NCBI GenBank assembly: GCA_903813345.2 | Contig: CAIIXF020000010.1 | Location: 17,745,181-17,809,180 of the forward strand | Source of the DNA: Owenia fusiformis | Lineage: Eukaryota; Annelida; Polychaeta; Sabellida; Oweniidae | Direction: 5' to 3' | Length of the DNA stretch: 64,000 bases | Shown: piece after piece, positions 1 to 10,800 of the stretch | Position numbering within the stretch: position 1 is the stretch's first letter | Layout: every line of letters starts with the position of its first letter | Notes under the pieces: generated by a model | The model's input: the letters and a program-made list of their open reading frames with translations, nothing else | What the model was told of the DNA's origin: nothing | Database searches by the model: none | Position numbers and translations under genes: made by a program

Positions 1-1605
1 GAGATAATTACGTGACCAAGTAGTCAAATTACATAGTATGTACTAAGTAATCGAGGATAGCTACAAAGAATTCGTAATTTTAAAAGTGCAATTACATAAT
101 TAGTAACTGATATTTTAACATTGAAAAAGTAACAATGAGAGACTCTGAGAAGACTGGAAGACTGTTCTGGGAAGGTCCCAAAAGAGGTCTGCCTCAGAGT
201 CTCGCTAGTGCAACCTCATTACAATGATCCATCCCGGCGCTATTGTTAGTGCCACTAAACAGAAGGTTCCTATTTCCCTCATTATGTATACCTGACCATG
301 AAACATGAACAACATTAAGAAACTCGAGAAGAAACCAGAAACCTAAAAACCAATTACTTTGATGTACTAGCTATAGATCCATGTAGTTCTTGTTTTTCCA
401 TTTTTGTTAGTATAGTGAATTCATTGCCTTTTACTTTTTTTCAAAACATTGTTTCGGGTACAGTATATTACTAATTGCTGGAAAACTGTCTCATGATCAA
501 AGAAACACTTGTTTTCAATTAACATTATATTTAAATGATCACATGGGTTATATACGAGGGTGTATCTATAACTTTTGATAAAGTCTCAATAGAGACAATG
601 GTCAAAGCAGATCCAAATCTGTCAGTAATAAAACTCGATGTTTCGTTGTCATCATGATATCATACAGTTGTTAATCTATAATATATGCCCGGGATTTGTA
701 TGATCATTTAAGGGAAACTCACATTATATATGTAATTTCATTATGTAAGATTTAAATTTTAAAAATACACTTAAAAATATTGATTCTAAAAGATACACCG
801 TTGCTTCATTGTTAATTCGTTACTAAGAATTGAATTAAATGACCAATTACTATGTTTTAATATTCTGATGAAATGATTTTGCTCCTAGACATCCCACCCT
901 TGTTTTAGATTCGAATGTGACTAAATAGCTCTACGTATATATGAACGCAGTAAACATGGTAAATGGTTAAATCTAAGTTACCTAATTTAATTTATGAACT
1001 TTGGGGAGTTTTTGACCGGGGGTTCGTGCGAACCCCCGCTGGCTACGGGCATGAATAATTTAGTTTATAATCTTGTATAACAAACAATATTTGATTGTTT
1101 TGAAAGAGCACCCCAAATTCTGAAACAGATGGTAATGGGGAACACTGGTCTGGAAACACTTTAAACTCTTAGAATCCACACTTTAAACTCGCCCTGCTGT
1201 CATAACATCAAATTCAAGGGACCTTGAGATCCAGCATGTTGACTGATATGACCCTTTGACTTCGCTTCTGTAAAACAGGAATTTTCTTTACATATTTCAA
1301 ATCTTGGACCTGGTGAGTTTTGATGGTAAAATAATGGTTTACAATTACTTTCAGTTTTTTTTCGTATGTTAATCGGAATGCATTCCAATTTTAATGCACA
1401 TCATATTGCACCTTTATTTATGAGGATAACAATATTAAGTTAAGTTGGAAGGGTCACAGCGATCAAACCAATAGCCTTTGAGTGAACTATGCCAGTTGGC
1501 ACATTATATAGAGTTCAGTGTATAATCTCAATCTTGCAGTTGGTTCCCACACAAGACAAGAAGACAGAAGATAAGGACAACTGGACTGCATATAAGAAAG
1601 CAAAC
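1..1605. other. Intergenic, upstream of the AChBP gene
   Basis: No coding region can be supported here. Two small structures are visible. An interrupted hairpin at about 138-205 has matching 11-12 base arms (GAGACTCTGAG and its complement). A perfect short palindrome lies at 1017-1036, where GGGGGTTCG and its complement are separated by two bases. The latter sits beside the words GGCTACGGGCATG, which recur near 7022, so it is probably the end of a dispersed repeat. The stretch just before 1606 should contain the promoter and 5' UTR of the downstream gene, but no TATA box or initiator could be assigned. Confidence 0.5.
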
Positions 1606-4313
1606 ATGAAGTTGTATATGTTGTTTGTGATCTGTCTGGTATTATGCCTTATCACAGAGTCTCTTGATGCCAAAAAGAATAAGGAAAAGAAAATGAAGAA
1701 AAAAATGAGGAAAAAGAATAAAATGTGAGTGTTTTTACTATTTATGTTATCCTTTCTGATGTTTTGTCTTAGAAGGTGTTAACTAAACCTAGATGTTGCC
1801 AGAGGAGTCGCACTTCTACCCATTACACTATATTTATTAACCATCACCTTCTGTAATTTAAAGCACCCAGGCAGGGTTAATGTCGTTTTGGTAAACTAAG
1901 GCCCTCTTATCTTTTATGAAAATATTGTATGAATATTTTTGTTTGATTATGCCATGTATATGTATCAATCGTCTTATGTAGTATTCGGAAATAGTGATAG
2001 ACATATTGAACTATAAATTACAACGGCATTGGAACAGAGATAGCCCCATACACAAACTCTATCATGTACCTAGTAAATTATACTTGGTGGACTGTGGGGG
2101 GCTAATTTCTTTTCGGGACGTCTCTATCTCTGCTCCGATGCCTGTGGTAAATCAATTGCATAACTTTAATCTATTTTTTATCTTGAGTGATCAATTTCTG
2201 ATTCAATTATTGTGTAAGGGTCATCCTCGTATTCGTCTATTACCATCATCGAACTAAGTTCATGTTTTAACGGCTTCTTAATAAGTTTAAGTTCATGTTT
2301 CCGGCGAATAATTAACGTTCGTATTTCCGACTGAGTAACATATCCGCACTCCTGTCAAGTCCCAATTTAAATCGGTAGAAATCCAGTTTTAGCGCTTATC
2401 ATGATTTTTTCGTCAAAACCCCGCTTTTTCATATAATCCCCCGATGTTTCGTTGAAACCTCCCATTCATGAATTATTAACGAGACAACCCGATTCTCAAT
2501 ACACCAGATGCGAGTAGAAATAATATTGATTTACTTCATTACAAATTCAAAATTCTCCTGATTTTCCTAGAAACTTTTTTTAGAGATCAAAAATTATTTT
2601 CACCCTAATTTTTTCGAAAAAACACTGATTTTTCGAATTCTCGATTTTTAGTAACCCTGATTTTTCTCGATGAGATCAAAAACTGATTTTTTTTTTATGA
2701 TTTATAGAATCACCGATTGTTTTTCTAGAGCTCCCAACCTTCTCCCGAATTACAGAAAATGAACCCTCCCGATTTTTAGAAAAATGTCCCAATTTAAATT
2801 TTTACTTGTCAATATGTGGTCATTATTTTAAAATCTGAATAATGGAAATGTTTCTCACAAGACGATATTTTTGCCTTGTCCCCCTTTTCCTCCTGGTTAC
2901 GCCATTGTCATACCCTTTTCATATCTCTAAATATTTATTTTACCCTCCTTGATGGAAGAAACACAATTGAATTGATTTGAGGCATCACATTTCAGGTCAA
3001 AGACAAAAGCTACAGCCAAAGGTGATATGCCACGTTTGAGACTTCAATATTTGGTGGACAGATTGCCATCTAAAGACATAATCCCAATTTTGAACGAGAC
3101 GGCTGCAGTTGAGGTGAAATTTGGGATAAGTCTACAGAATGTCCTGGAACTTGACAGCTCCCTAATTAAGGCAGTTATTTGGCTGACATTTGTAAGTATT
3201 ATAGAATTCAACACCTGTGTCATGTAAAATTACTCAATGATGGGTAATATTAGTAATAACGTGACACCCTGTGGTGGCATATTATTCACCATATTTCAGA
3301 AAAACAACTGCCATGACGAATTCGAATCCAGTCATTTCCAAATTTTATTTTTAGGTCTCAATTGAGTTTACAAATACCATCAATCAACTAATTAATTTGA
3401 AAACATGTAATTTTAATTCAGACTCTGAAAGTTATTTAACAAAATTTTATTAATCACTAAAACAATATTGCCCTCACCCCTTTTAGTGTTTTGGATTGAT
3501 TTTTATAATTGTAGAGTTGGAAGAATGAGTTCCTGCAATGGGATCCTCGAGATTACGGTGGAATAAATATCATTCGTGTTCCAGAAAACAAAATATGGAC
3601 ACCTGACGTTGAGCTTTTTAACAGGTGAATATCTTATTTAATTTTTCTTTCATGAATTCGTTTTCAAGGTGACATTAACATAAAACACTTGTGGCAGCTT
3701 TGCTTATAGAATCATTAAACTAGAATAAACAAAATTTGGTAGGCGGAGAAGGTTTCAGATTTATTTTTTCGTTGAACTGGCTTAAGTGTGAATGGGCCCT
3801 GCCCGTATTTATTCTTGTATTTTGTAAAAGTTTGATGAATTCGGAATATTATTACATTATAATATATGTCCAGTACAAAAAGCTGGACTTGTTTGTCGTG
3901 ATTTTGAAAAAATCAGTAAACATGAACTTCATATGAACAATTCCAGTGTGAGAAAGGCCGATATGATATATGACGTCTTGACTGTTGTATCAAGTGATGG
4001 CTCTGTTACGTGGATTCCCAGCATGGCCATCACCGCTAGCTGTAAGAGGCTAAAGAAAACAGCAAACGGCCGTTGTAAAATAAACTGCCCACTGAAATTC
4101 GGAAGTTGGACTTATGACGGAAATCGTTTGAATCTTACGTCAAATTCTGATACAGTTGATGTGAGCTCATACGTTGAGAATGAGGACTGGGAGTTGGTAG
4201 AAAATACCCAGAAGAGGCATTCACTGTCCTATGAATGTTGCCCAGAGCCTTATGTAGATGTAACTGGCAACCTTACATTTGTTGAGAAAGATGATCGCTC
4301 AGATGAAGACTGA
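1606..4313 (+). CDS. Secreted acetylcholine-binding protein (AChBP-like, soluble nicotinic ligand-binding domain)
   Basis: The coding exons are 1606-1724, 2996-3191, 3515-3624 and 3947-4313. All introns are GT-AG and phases match, giving 263 residues. Residues 1-22 form a hydrophobic signal peptide. Residues 23-40 are extremely lysine-rich. The rest is a nicotinic-type ligand-binding domain. Loop D Trp107 lies in a WLTFSWKNEFLQW block, followed by YGG and the IWTPDVELFN segment (loop A, with Phe140 where receptors usually have Tyr). Loop B Trp196 is in GSWTYDG, and loop C is YECCPEPY (237-244) with vicinal Cys239-Cys240. Sequons occur at Asn73, Asn204 and Asn250. The protein stops after the last beta strand with an acidic tail and has no transmembrane helices, which is the hallmark of AChBPs. 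In molluscs these are released (from glia in Lymnaea) and buffer synaptic acetylcholine. The Cys-loop (Cys174-Cys189) is C-x14-C, basic, with an extra Cys185, and lacks the FPF motif that contacts membrane helices in receptors. I chose the start at 1606 because it opens directly into the signal peptide; an in-frame upstream ATG at 1489 would bury it. A truncated nAChR subunit or a splice form with downstream TM exons is the alternative, but no TM exon follows. Confidence 0.88.
1725..2995. other. AChBP intron 1 with a degenerate TIR-like repeat
   Basis: This is a 1.27-kb intron. Around 2353-2812 it holds a diverged block in which short words such as CCCGATTTTT recur on a T-rich background. The block is bounded by similar inverted ends (TGTCAAGT...AATTTAAAT on the left and its approximate complement on the right). 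The pattern resembles the larger element at 5049-6113. At about 2505-2530 there is a fragment (AGATGCGAGTA) matching, in reverse, the end of the repeat family seen at 11.8, 14.0 and 23.0 kb. No exon was seen. Confidence 0.4.
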
Positions 4314-4920
4314 GGAGTTTTATTTGACACATATGCATAAACAGAATACAATCAAATCAAAGATGTAGCATCTAGCAAAACCGTTGACATTGGTGCATAC
4401 ATACACAGTAGAACGTAGATTACTTCTCTTTGCATGATTTGTGCACACCGTGTACAACCATGGGCTTTCAATTAGATGTTACAACTGAGTGATCCAACCC
4501 ATACCAAGGGGCAATCAATGTTATGTGAAACAGAGTTGTTAAAACAGAAATATTTCCAAAATAAATTAGTGCACGTGAACATTGTTTTTCCTTTTGGGTA
4601 TGGTTCATTCTTGAAATACTCAAAGGGTTGAAGATCAAAACTGCCAGCTTTACAGTTCTCATTTTCATATCCTACAAAAACAAACTTCCTAATTGTCTCC
4701 AGATTTCAAATAAACAAAAGAAAGTGTTAAGTTCATGGGGAGTGTCGAATTACAATTTAGAGTTAAGGAAAACGACCAGGGGCTGGAACAATTGCAAACA
4801 AATCCCTCTTGGACACATTATTGCCATGTATGAATACTAGTATACCTATGCATTGAATAATATACAGGGTGTTTCATATGTATGCATCCCCCTCTAAACC
4901 CATTGATGTAGCATTACCAA
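4314..4920. other. 3' region of the AChBP gene and spacer
   Basis: This follows the AChBP stop codon. An AATAAA hexamer near 4559 is a plausible polyadenylation signal. A solo end-like sequence (TATACAGGGTG, near 4861) matches the termini of the elements at 38.9 and 62.5 kb. Short reading frames on both strands have no recognisable protein features. Confidence 0.35.
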
Positions 4921-5045
4921 CCTACATGTAGCCTTGCCCAAGTCGGTATTTTTTAACTTATCTGATCTTGAATTATGACCGGCGGTCATAATGGAAATCA
5001 AGATAAGTAAAAGAGACCGACTTGGGCAAGGCTAACCTACATGTT
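4921..5045. repeat. Nearly loopless imperfect palindrome (cruciform-capable)
   Basis: Two ~60-base arms meet at a centre reading ATGACCGGCGGTCAT near 4975-4989. The outer arm words CCTTGCCCAAGTCGG and CCGACTTGGGCAAGG are perfectly complementary. Beyond them the flanks also pair (CCTACATGTA on both sides). It is most likely a tiny foldback MITE or the remnant of one. Confidence 0.75.
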
Positions 5046-5048
5046 ACA

Positions 5049-6113
5049 TACCTGCCAACCTACCGTATTTTTACGGGAATCTACCGTACAATTTTCGTTT
5101 TTTCCGTAAAAATGACAAACTACCGTAAAAAATTACCGTTTTTCCAGTAAAAACGACCGTAAAAAAATCTACCGTAATTTTACCGAAATATCTACCTTAA
5201 AATATTTTATTATAATTCGATTTTTTCTATAAGAACGGCCGTAAAATATACCGTAAATATTTGAAAATCTACCGTATTTCTGCTAGAATTAACAGTATTC
5301 TTTTTCAAACTACCGTAAAATCTACCGTTATTATTTGGAAATTCTAAAAAATTGAATTCTTCTCGTATTGCCCTTGTAATATTCCATTACCAACCCGAAA
5401 ATAAATAGGTGTCGCCAGGTCAGTGACAGTGGTTATTGCGTACTTAGTAAGTAACTAAGTAAGCTGGCGTGTAATCAGTCAACACTGGGGAGTATCGTGA
5501 TGCAAAAACACAGTGTTCAACTACCACAGGTTCTACTGTAGTTATATAAACACTGAAGTGTTCAAATTTGTTAGTCTGTTTAAAGAAGAGTTCCATGCAT
5601 GCTGTGTTAGAAAAAAAACTTTATTATTTATTCATTGAAGTGTGTCAAAATCTACGCAAAATCAGTTTTTTAATATATCGCAAAAACTACCGCATTTTTT
5701 CAAAATTTTCCGCAAAAACTACCGCATTTCTTCAAAATCTTCCGCAAAACTACCGTTTTTTTCAAAAATCGACCGCAAAAACTACCGTCTTTTTCAAAAT
5801 ATACTGAAAAACTACCGCATTTTACAAATCTTCAGCAAAACTACAGTTTTTCAAAAATCTACCGTAAAACTATCGCAATTTTCAAAAACTTCCGAAAAAG
5901 TCCAATTTTTTCAAAAATCTGCCGCAAAAACTACCGAATATTTTCAAAAATCTGCCGCAAAAACTACCGAATATTTTCAAAATCTACCGTAAAACTACTG
6001 CATTTTTGTCGAAAAATACCGCAAAAACTTCCGCATTTTGAAAAAATCTACCGCAAAAAATACCGCAATTCAAAAAAACTACCGGAAATTTTTGGTCTTA
6101 GGTTGGCAGTTAT
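5049..6113. mobile_element. TIR element filled with degenerate TACCGTAAAA repeats
   Basis: The terminal inverted repeats are CATACCTGCCAACCTA at 5049 and its complement, with one mismatch, ending near 6113. Between them lie two blocks (about 5065-5340 and 5640-6090) of degenerate 10-25 base repeats built on TACCGTAAAA and CTACCGCAAAAA. A single-copy stretch at about 5345-5640 separates the blocks. No transposase was seen, so this is a non-autonomous element. The open frames inside it are products of the repeats. A target-site duplication could not be fixed. Confidence 0.65.
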
Positions 6114-6117
6114 GATG

Positions 6118-6620
6118 TATCATGTTATATACCATTTTGTTCCTCATTACATAAGTTACATAAGATTCCAAAGGTTAAAAATCAAGGGGAGTCCTTGAAA
6201 AAATATACAATGTATTTTAAGTATGTGGGTATGGGGTAATTTATAAGCACTTTTGTAAGTATTTTTGGACCCGGTCCAGTGATCTGTTCACTTTGTCCAT
6301 TACCCATTTCTTGTAATAAAGGTGGCACCATGGTCCCTGGCCTCCCTACAAGGCACTGCATGAGTCCTGTCTATACATCTTTGTGAATAACTGTCACAGA
6401 AATGTGGACTGAACTCTGTGATGATAACAACTGCTAGAAATTTGCAATACGGAAACTAAATTTTTCCTTTAAATTGCCCTCAAAATGACAAGAAATTGCC
6501 CCTAAATGACCCCATACCCAAATACTTTGATACATTGTATCATTTTTCAACGACATCCCTTGATTCTGAAACGTTGTCATCTTATGTAACCTTCTATGAG
6601 GAACAAAATGATATATAGAA
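6118..6620. mobile_element. Foldback (long inverted repeat) element
   Basis: Arms of about 120 bases (6118-6240 and about 6485-6620) are imperfect reverse complements. Paired words include CATTTTGTTCCTCAT, TTACATAAGAT and GGGTATGGGGT. The spacer of about 245 bases is unique. The element abuts the preceding TIR element. No coding capacity was seen. Confidence 0.7.
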
Positions 6621-6854
6621 CAATATATATAGGGAAAACAAAATAAGAAAATTACTCCTGCATTCAAGGGTCTCAGTACTACACTGAGACAGAACATATG
6701 TGATTACTTTTGTGGTGACATAAAAAGTTTTCGAACATGCCTGTATTAACGCCTTCTATAAACTGTGAACAAGTCAATGTCGGTCAATAGCGCTTGCGCT
6801 AATGTTTATTGTACAAAAATATCCGACTTGAAATAAATATTGATATGATATGAT

Positions 6855-7040
6855 ACAGGCCCGTCCCCCCCCCCTGGCCAAAAATTCTTTCAAAATCATG
6901 AAGTTTTCCATCATTCTGAGCATTTTTACGTGATTTTGGCCATATTCGGACCAAAATGATCAAAAGGAACCCCCTCAGGAATTTTTCAAAAAGTGACCCC
7001 CCCCCCCCCCCTTGGCAAATCCTGGCTACGGGCATGTGAT
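6855..7040. repeat. Dispersed repeat fragment with poly-C/G ends
   Basis: This stretch starts with a C-run followed by TGGCCAAAAATTC and ends with a C-run and CCTGGCTACGGGCATG. It shares the internal words CATTCTGAGCA and TTTTGGCCAT with a copy at about 10480-10600 in a CaMKIV intron, and its right-end word with 1040-1052. It is a non-coding dispersed family of unknown class. Confidence 0.5.
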
Positions 7041-7135
7041 ATGATATGAATATTTCAACCTGTATGAATTCGTTTCAAGAGTTAAAAGCCCATGGTAGAA
7101 TATACATGTACTTGTATATAATCATATCCTATACA

Positions 7136-7483
7136 TGTGTATCTCATACTTGAGTGGGTTTGGGGTAGATATCACCCGGGAATATATATCGTATCTGAGG
7201 AGCGGGCAGGATATATTGTATATGTCCCGCTCCAGGCCAAATGCGGGCAGATATAATATATCCATCCCGCTCCCGGGAATTTTTCAAAAGTTTAAAAAAG
7301 TTTAAATATCAAAAGTTTTAATTTTTTAATTTTAAAATTTAATTTTTTTAAGTTTAAATGTTACAATTTCATTGTATTGAACAAAAAGAATATTACGAAA
7401 ATGTTAAATATAAATATCTTGTCATTTGAAAAAGGTGGAAAGGTTATATCTACCCTAAACCCACTCAAGTATGAGATACACCA
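7136..7483. mobile_element. Small TIR element with internal palindromes
   Basis: Outer arms of about 36 bases at 7136-7171 and 7446-7483 are reverse complements with one or two mismatches (GTATCTCATACTTGAGTGGG on the left). Inside, at about 7200-7232, lies a palindrome of the form GAGCGGG...CCCGCTC around a TATATTGTATAT core, followed by a second partial copy near 7240-7275. The interior is otherwise T-rich and non-coding. Confidence 0.6.
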
Positions 7484-7625
7484 GTTATGCACGGTCGGTT
7501 TGGATACATGGAATATCCCTTGGGATATACAATACATCTTCCCTCGGTCCCTTCGGTCCCTCGGGAAGATATATTGTATATCCCTCGGGATATTCCCTGT
7601 ATCCAAAACCTCCCAGTGCATAACC
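7483..7625. repeat. Long near-perfect hairpin palindrome
   Basis: The palindrome is centred near 7553, with arms of about 65-70 bases and a loop of about 10 bases (TCCCTTCGGT region). Paired words are GGATAC/GTATCC, GAATATCCC/GGGATATTC and GTTATGCAC/GTGCATAAC. The overlapping open frames on both strands arise because both arms read the same way. It may be the terminal part of the element on its left. Confidence 0.75.
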
Positions 7626-7756
7626 CCTATTTATCTCTTCTATATTCCATACTAACAGAACCTTTTTAACAGAACCTTCATGAGTTCATGAAGGCGCAAT
7701 ATTTACCGGGATAAACAATCGCACTGAACGAAACGTTTTGGATTTCCCTGAACAAT

Positions 7757-7768
7757 TACGCATGCGCA
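7757..7768. promoter_or_regulatory. NRF1-like palindromic site in the CaMKIV promoter
   Basis: TACGCATGCGCA is close to the vertebrate NRF1 consensus (YGCGCAYGCGCR, known from the literature). It lies 143 bases upstream of the CaMKIV ATG. This is a motif match only. Confidence 0.35.
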
Positions 7769-7778
7769 TTAAACAGCG

Positions 7779-7786
7779 TGACGTCA
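7779..7786. promoter_or_regulatory. Full cAMP response element (CRE) upstream of CaMKIV
   Basis: This is the perfect palindrome TGACGTCA, 114 bases before the ATG at 7900 and 11 bases after the NRF1-like site. The spacing fits a proximal promoter. CaMKIV-type kinases phosphorylate CREB, which binds this sequence, so autoregulation is possible but is an inference. Confidence 0.5.
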
Positions 7787-7899
7787 TTATTGCTAAGTAC
7801 CTGACAACAAATCGATGAGAAAAATTTGCACGGAAAAGGGTTCCAAACTTCACTGTTTTAATACAAATTACAAAATAATACACTTAAATTATTACGAAA

Positions 7900-10800
7900 A
7901 TGCCTGAAGAAAAGGCTCAAGATTATTGGATCGAGGAGAGTATTAAAGACAAGGAGTTTGAAGAGTTATATGAGCTCGGAAAAGAACTTGGAAAGTGAGT
8001 ACAACTTTTTTCTCAATTTTGTATCTCATCGAGAATATTTCAACACTTTTTTAAGTTTGTAGCCCCACCACAGAGAGTTGAGAGTTGTGTAACTTGTGTT
8101 CATCTGAACATGGGCTTTCAACTATTGAAAGCCCCTGATCTGAAAAAGCACATGGTCATCAAAATTGTAGAAAGTACAATTTCACCTTAGAGGAGGAAAA
8201 CCCTTACAGTCTGTTACATAGTCCAACAACATTAGACCTAGCCTGGGCCTCGTTTCTTATCTGACATGTCTTATGGCCCCGGCTAGGTCTAACTTCCATG
8301 ATGATTTTGCCCTTGTTGCGATCATTTAATCGTTCAGCAGGTTTCGACATGCGGAACTAATTAAACTCCGAAAACATGGTAATATTACATAAAGAATGTG
8401 ATTCAAGCATGCATACATACCTTATAAATACATACACACCATCCCGTATACCCCTTAGACCATATTGATGCATAATTACGAAAATATTGGAGACAGGTTT
8501 GGAATTTTACGAAAATATCGGTCAGCTCCGGTAACATCGAAATTGCAAATCGTATCAGGAATTAACCGTCATTGCGACACTGCATCAACGAACAGTAGGT
8601 TTGCAATTAATAACGATTTTGTGTGTATACAAGCGCTATATAAATCAATCAAAGATACCTGCTATCCTCAAAAATGGCTATTTTATCCCGAGTAATCGCG
8701 TGATAATTATCAATCTATTTGACAACAATTTCGTTTCAATAGTTTAAATTTTAACCTGGGACGAACAGACACAATGAAGGACATGCGGAAATGTCATTTT
8801 AGAGATTGGTAAGTTTAACCTCATTTTACTTGTATAAATGACCATTTAATACAATAATATTGTGTTGAATCGCTTGATGTTATGTGTTTTTATATTGTTG
8901 TCAAGTATCAGTTGCATGTTATCGCGGAAAAATGGTTTCGGTGGATCCAAAACTTGCATCAATGGAAAGAATAGTAAAGAGGTTAAACTCAATAATGGCC
9001 CCAAGAAAATTCTTAATAATAAATAACGCCGTTATTGAGTTTAACGACGTTGAACTATCTGTTACACTGCTTCAAAGGCAAGCAGTTGAACCTGAAAAAT
9101 AAGAAATCTATAGACCATTGTGCCATAATATATAGAAAAATATATTCATATTGCACACGAATGACATTTGTATATTTCAGATTATTTAGTGCTTAGTGCA
9201 ATCAGCCTGTGCCCTCTTGTAATTTGAGGTCTGCCCGCCATGTTATATTTTGGGAATTAACATTGTAGTGAAGCATCAAAATATTAGAGGTTACAGACTT
9301 TATGAGCCAATTAAAAACAATCCAACATATACAAATGTAATTCGTGTGCAAGAATATATTTTTCTATATATTATTGCACAATATTATTTAGATTTCCTAT
9401 ATTTCAGGTTTAACAGCTTGCCTTTGATGCAGTGTAACAGACTTTAGTTAGAGCTTTAGAGATGACAGTTGAAATTACATCTCTTGTTTACCACCTTTGT
9501 TTGTTAGAATTTTCACTGGCTAGGTTACAAATACAACAAGTTGTAAGAATGATATTGGTTAACACTCCAGGAATTAACTTTATATTATTCGAAGCATGTT
9601 CAAATTTTGAAATGCTATTGAATGATGTCATTTGTCTGTTTATGTTCACAATCAGCGAGGATGTCTTCTCAATACACATTTACCTTATAGACATGTATCT
9701 TCTTTGAACCCTTGGGTTATTCCCCCTCTTACTAAAATTATCCTTGGGTCATGGTCATATTGCAGATCATTTTCAGTATTATCAGTATTACTAATTGACT
9801 AATCAGTGATTAAAATTAAATGTGCTTTATTCCTTACAGGGGAGCAACATCATTGGTGCACAAATGTTTGGGCCAAGGAGTTGAAAGTAATCCATGGGCC
9901 GTCAAAATTATCAATAAACAGGTATACTCTTAAAACTAACAATAAATAGGTACTCAAAACATTATCAATCAATACTGAAGGTAATAATCTCAAAATCATC
10001 AATCAGACTTGTATGCTAAAGAAAAAATGAAAAAAATCGCTACCTTTCTGAGTAAAATCTCCAATAAAATAGTTTTCAAAAGAAGGTTTCACCACATTTA
10101 GGAAACTTTCACAGTATTTTAGAATTAAATACCTCTATATTATTGCAAAAGGCTTAATATGTCAATAAACTGACATATTTTAATTGAAATTAATTATAAC
10201 TTGTTAATCCAAGATATTGATGAGTGAATATTGATTTGTTTCCTCTAATCCCTTTCTAGTAAGGTTGATGATATTAATATAAAGCAAGATATTGAAAATA
10301 GTTGCATTATTTTTCAGGTAGACAAAAAGATTATACGATCTGAAATAGGTTCACTTCTCAGACTCTCTCATCCAAATGTGGTAAGTACACTTAGCATTTC
10401 ATTGATAAGTTTTAGAAAGTTGACATCTCATTTTGGCTTTATGTATGGGAGTGGGGGTAGTTCAATGGGTTTGAGCGATCCCGGCCCCCACCCCCTTGCC
10501 AAAAAGTATTAATAAACATGCAGTTTTCACCATTCTGAGCACTTTTTAAGTGGTTTGGCCATTTTTGAACCAAATTTTCCAAATTGAACCCCCTTCTTTT
10601 AGGCAGAAATTGCAGTCACGATTTTTTGTGTCACCATCAATAGCCTACACTACAGAAGTAACTCTTATTGAAAGTGGGTAGAAGTACCTATTATTGAAAG
10701 TGGGTAGAAGTACCTATTACTGAAAGTGGGTAGGACTTACCTATTATTAAAAGTGGGTAGAAGTACCTATTATTGAAAGTGGGTAGAAGTACCTATTATT

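Noticed and set aside
1489-1605. Use of the upstream in-frame ATG for the AChBP
   Set aside because: It would add 39 residues in front of a clear signal peptide. The ATG at 1606 places the hydrophobic core at the N-terminus.
5568-5992. Two overlapping plus-strand reading frames of 79 and 116 codons
   Set aside because: They are Lys/Phe/Tyr-rich translations of the TACCGCAAAAA micro-repeats inside the 5049-6113 element and have no protein-like features.
7361-7669. Three overlapping frames on both strands around the hairpin at 7483-7625
   Set aside because: The two arms of the palindrome give similar translations on opposite strands, so the frames are by-products of the structure.
8884-9102. 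72-codon frame in CaMKIV intron 1
   Set aside because: It contains an 18-base-arm hairpin and runs into the left arm of the foldback at 9057-9446. It is better explained as repeat sequence.
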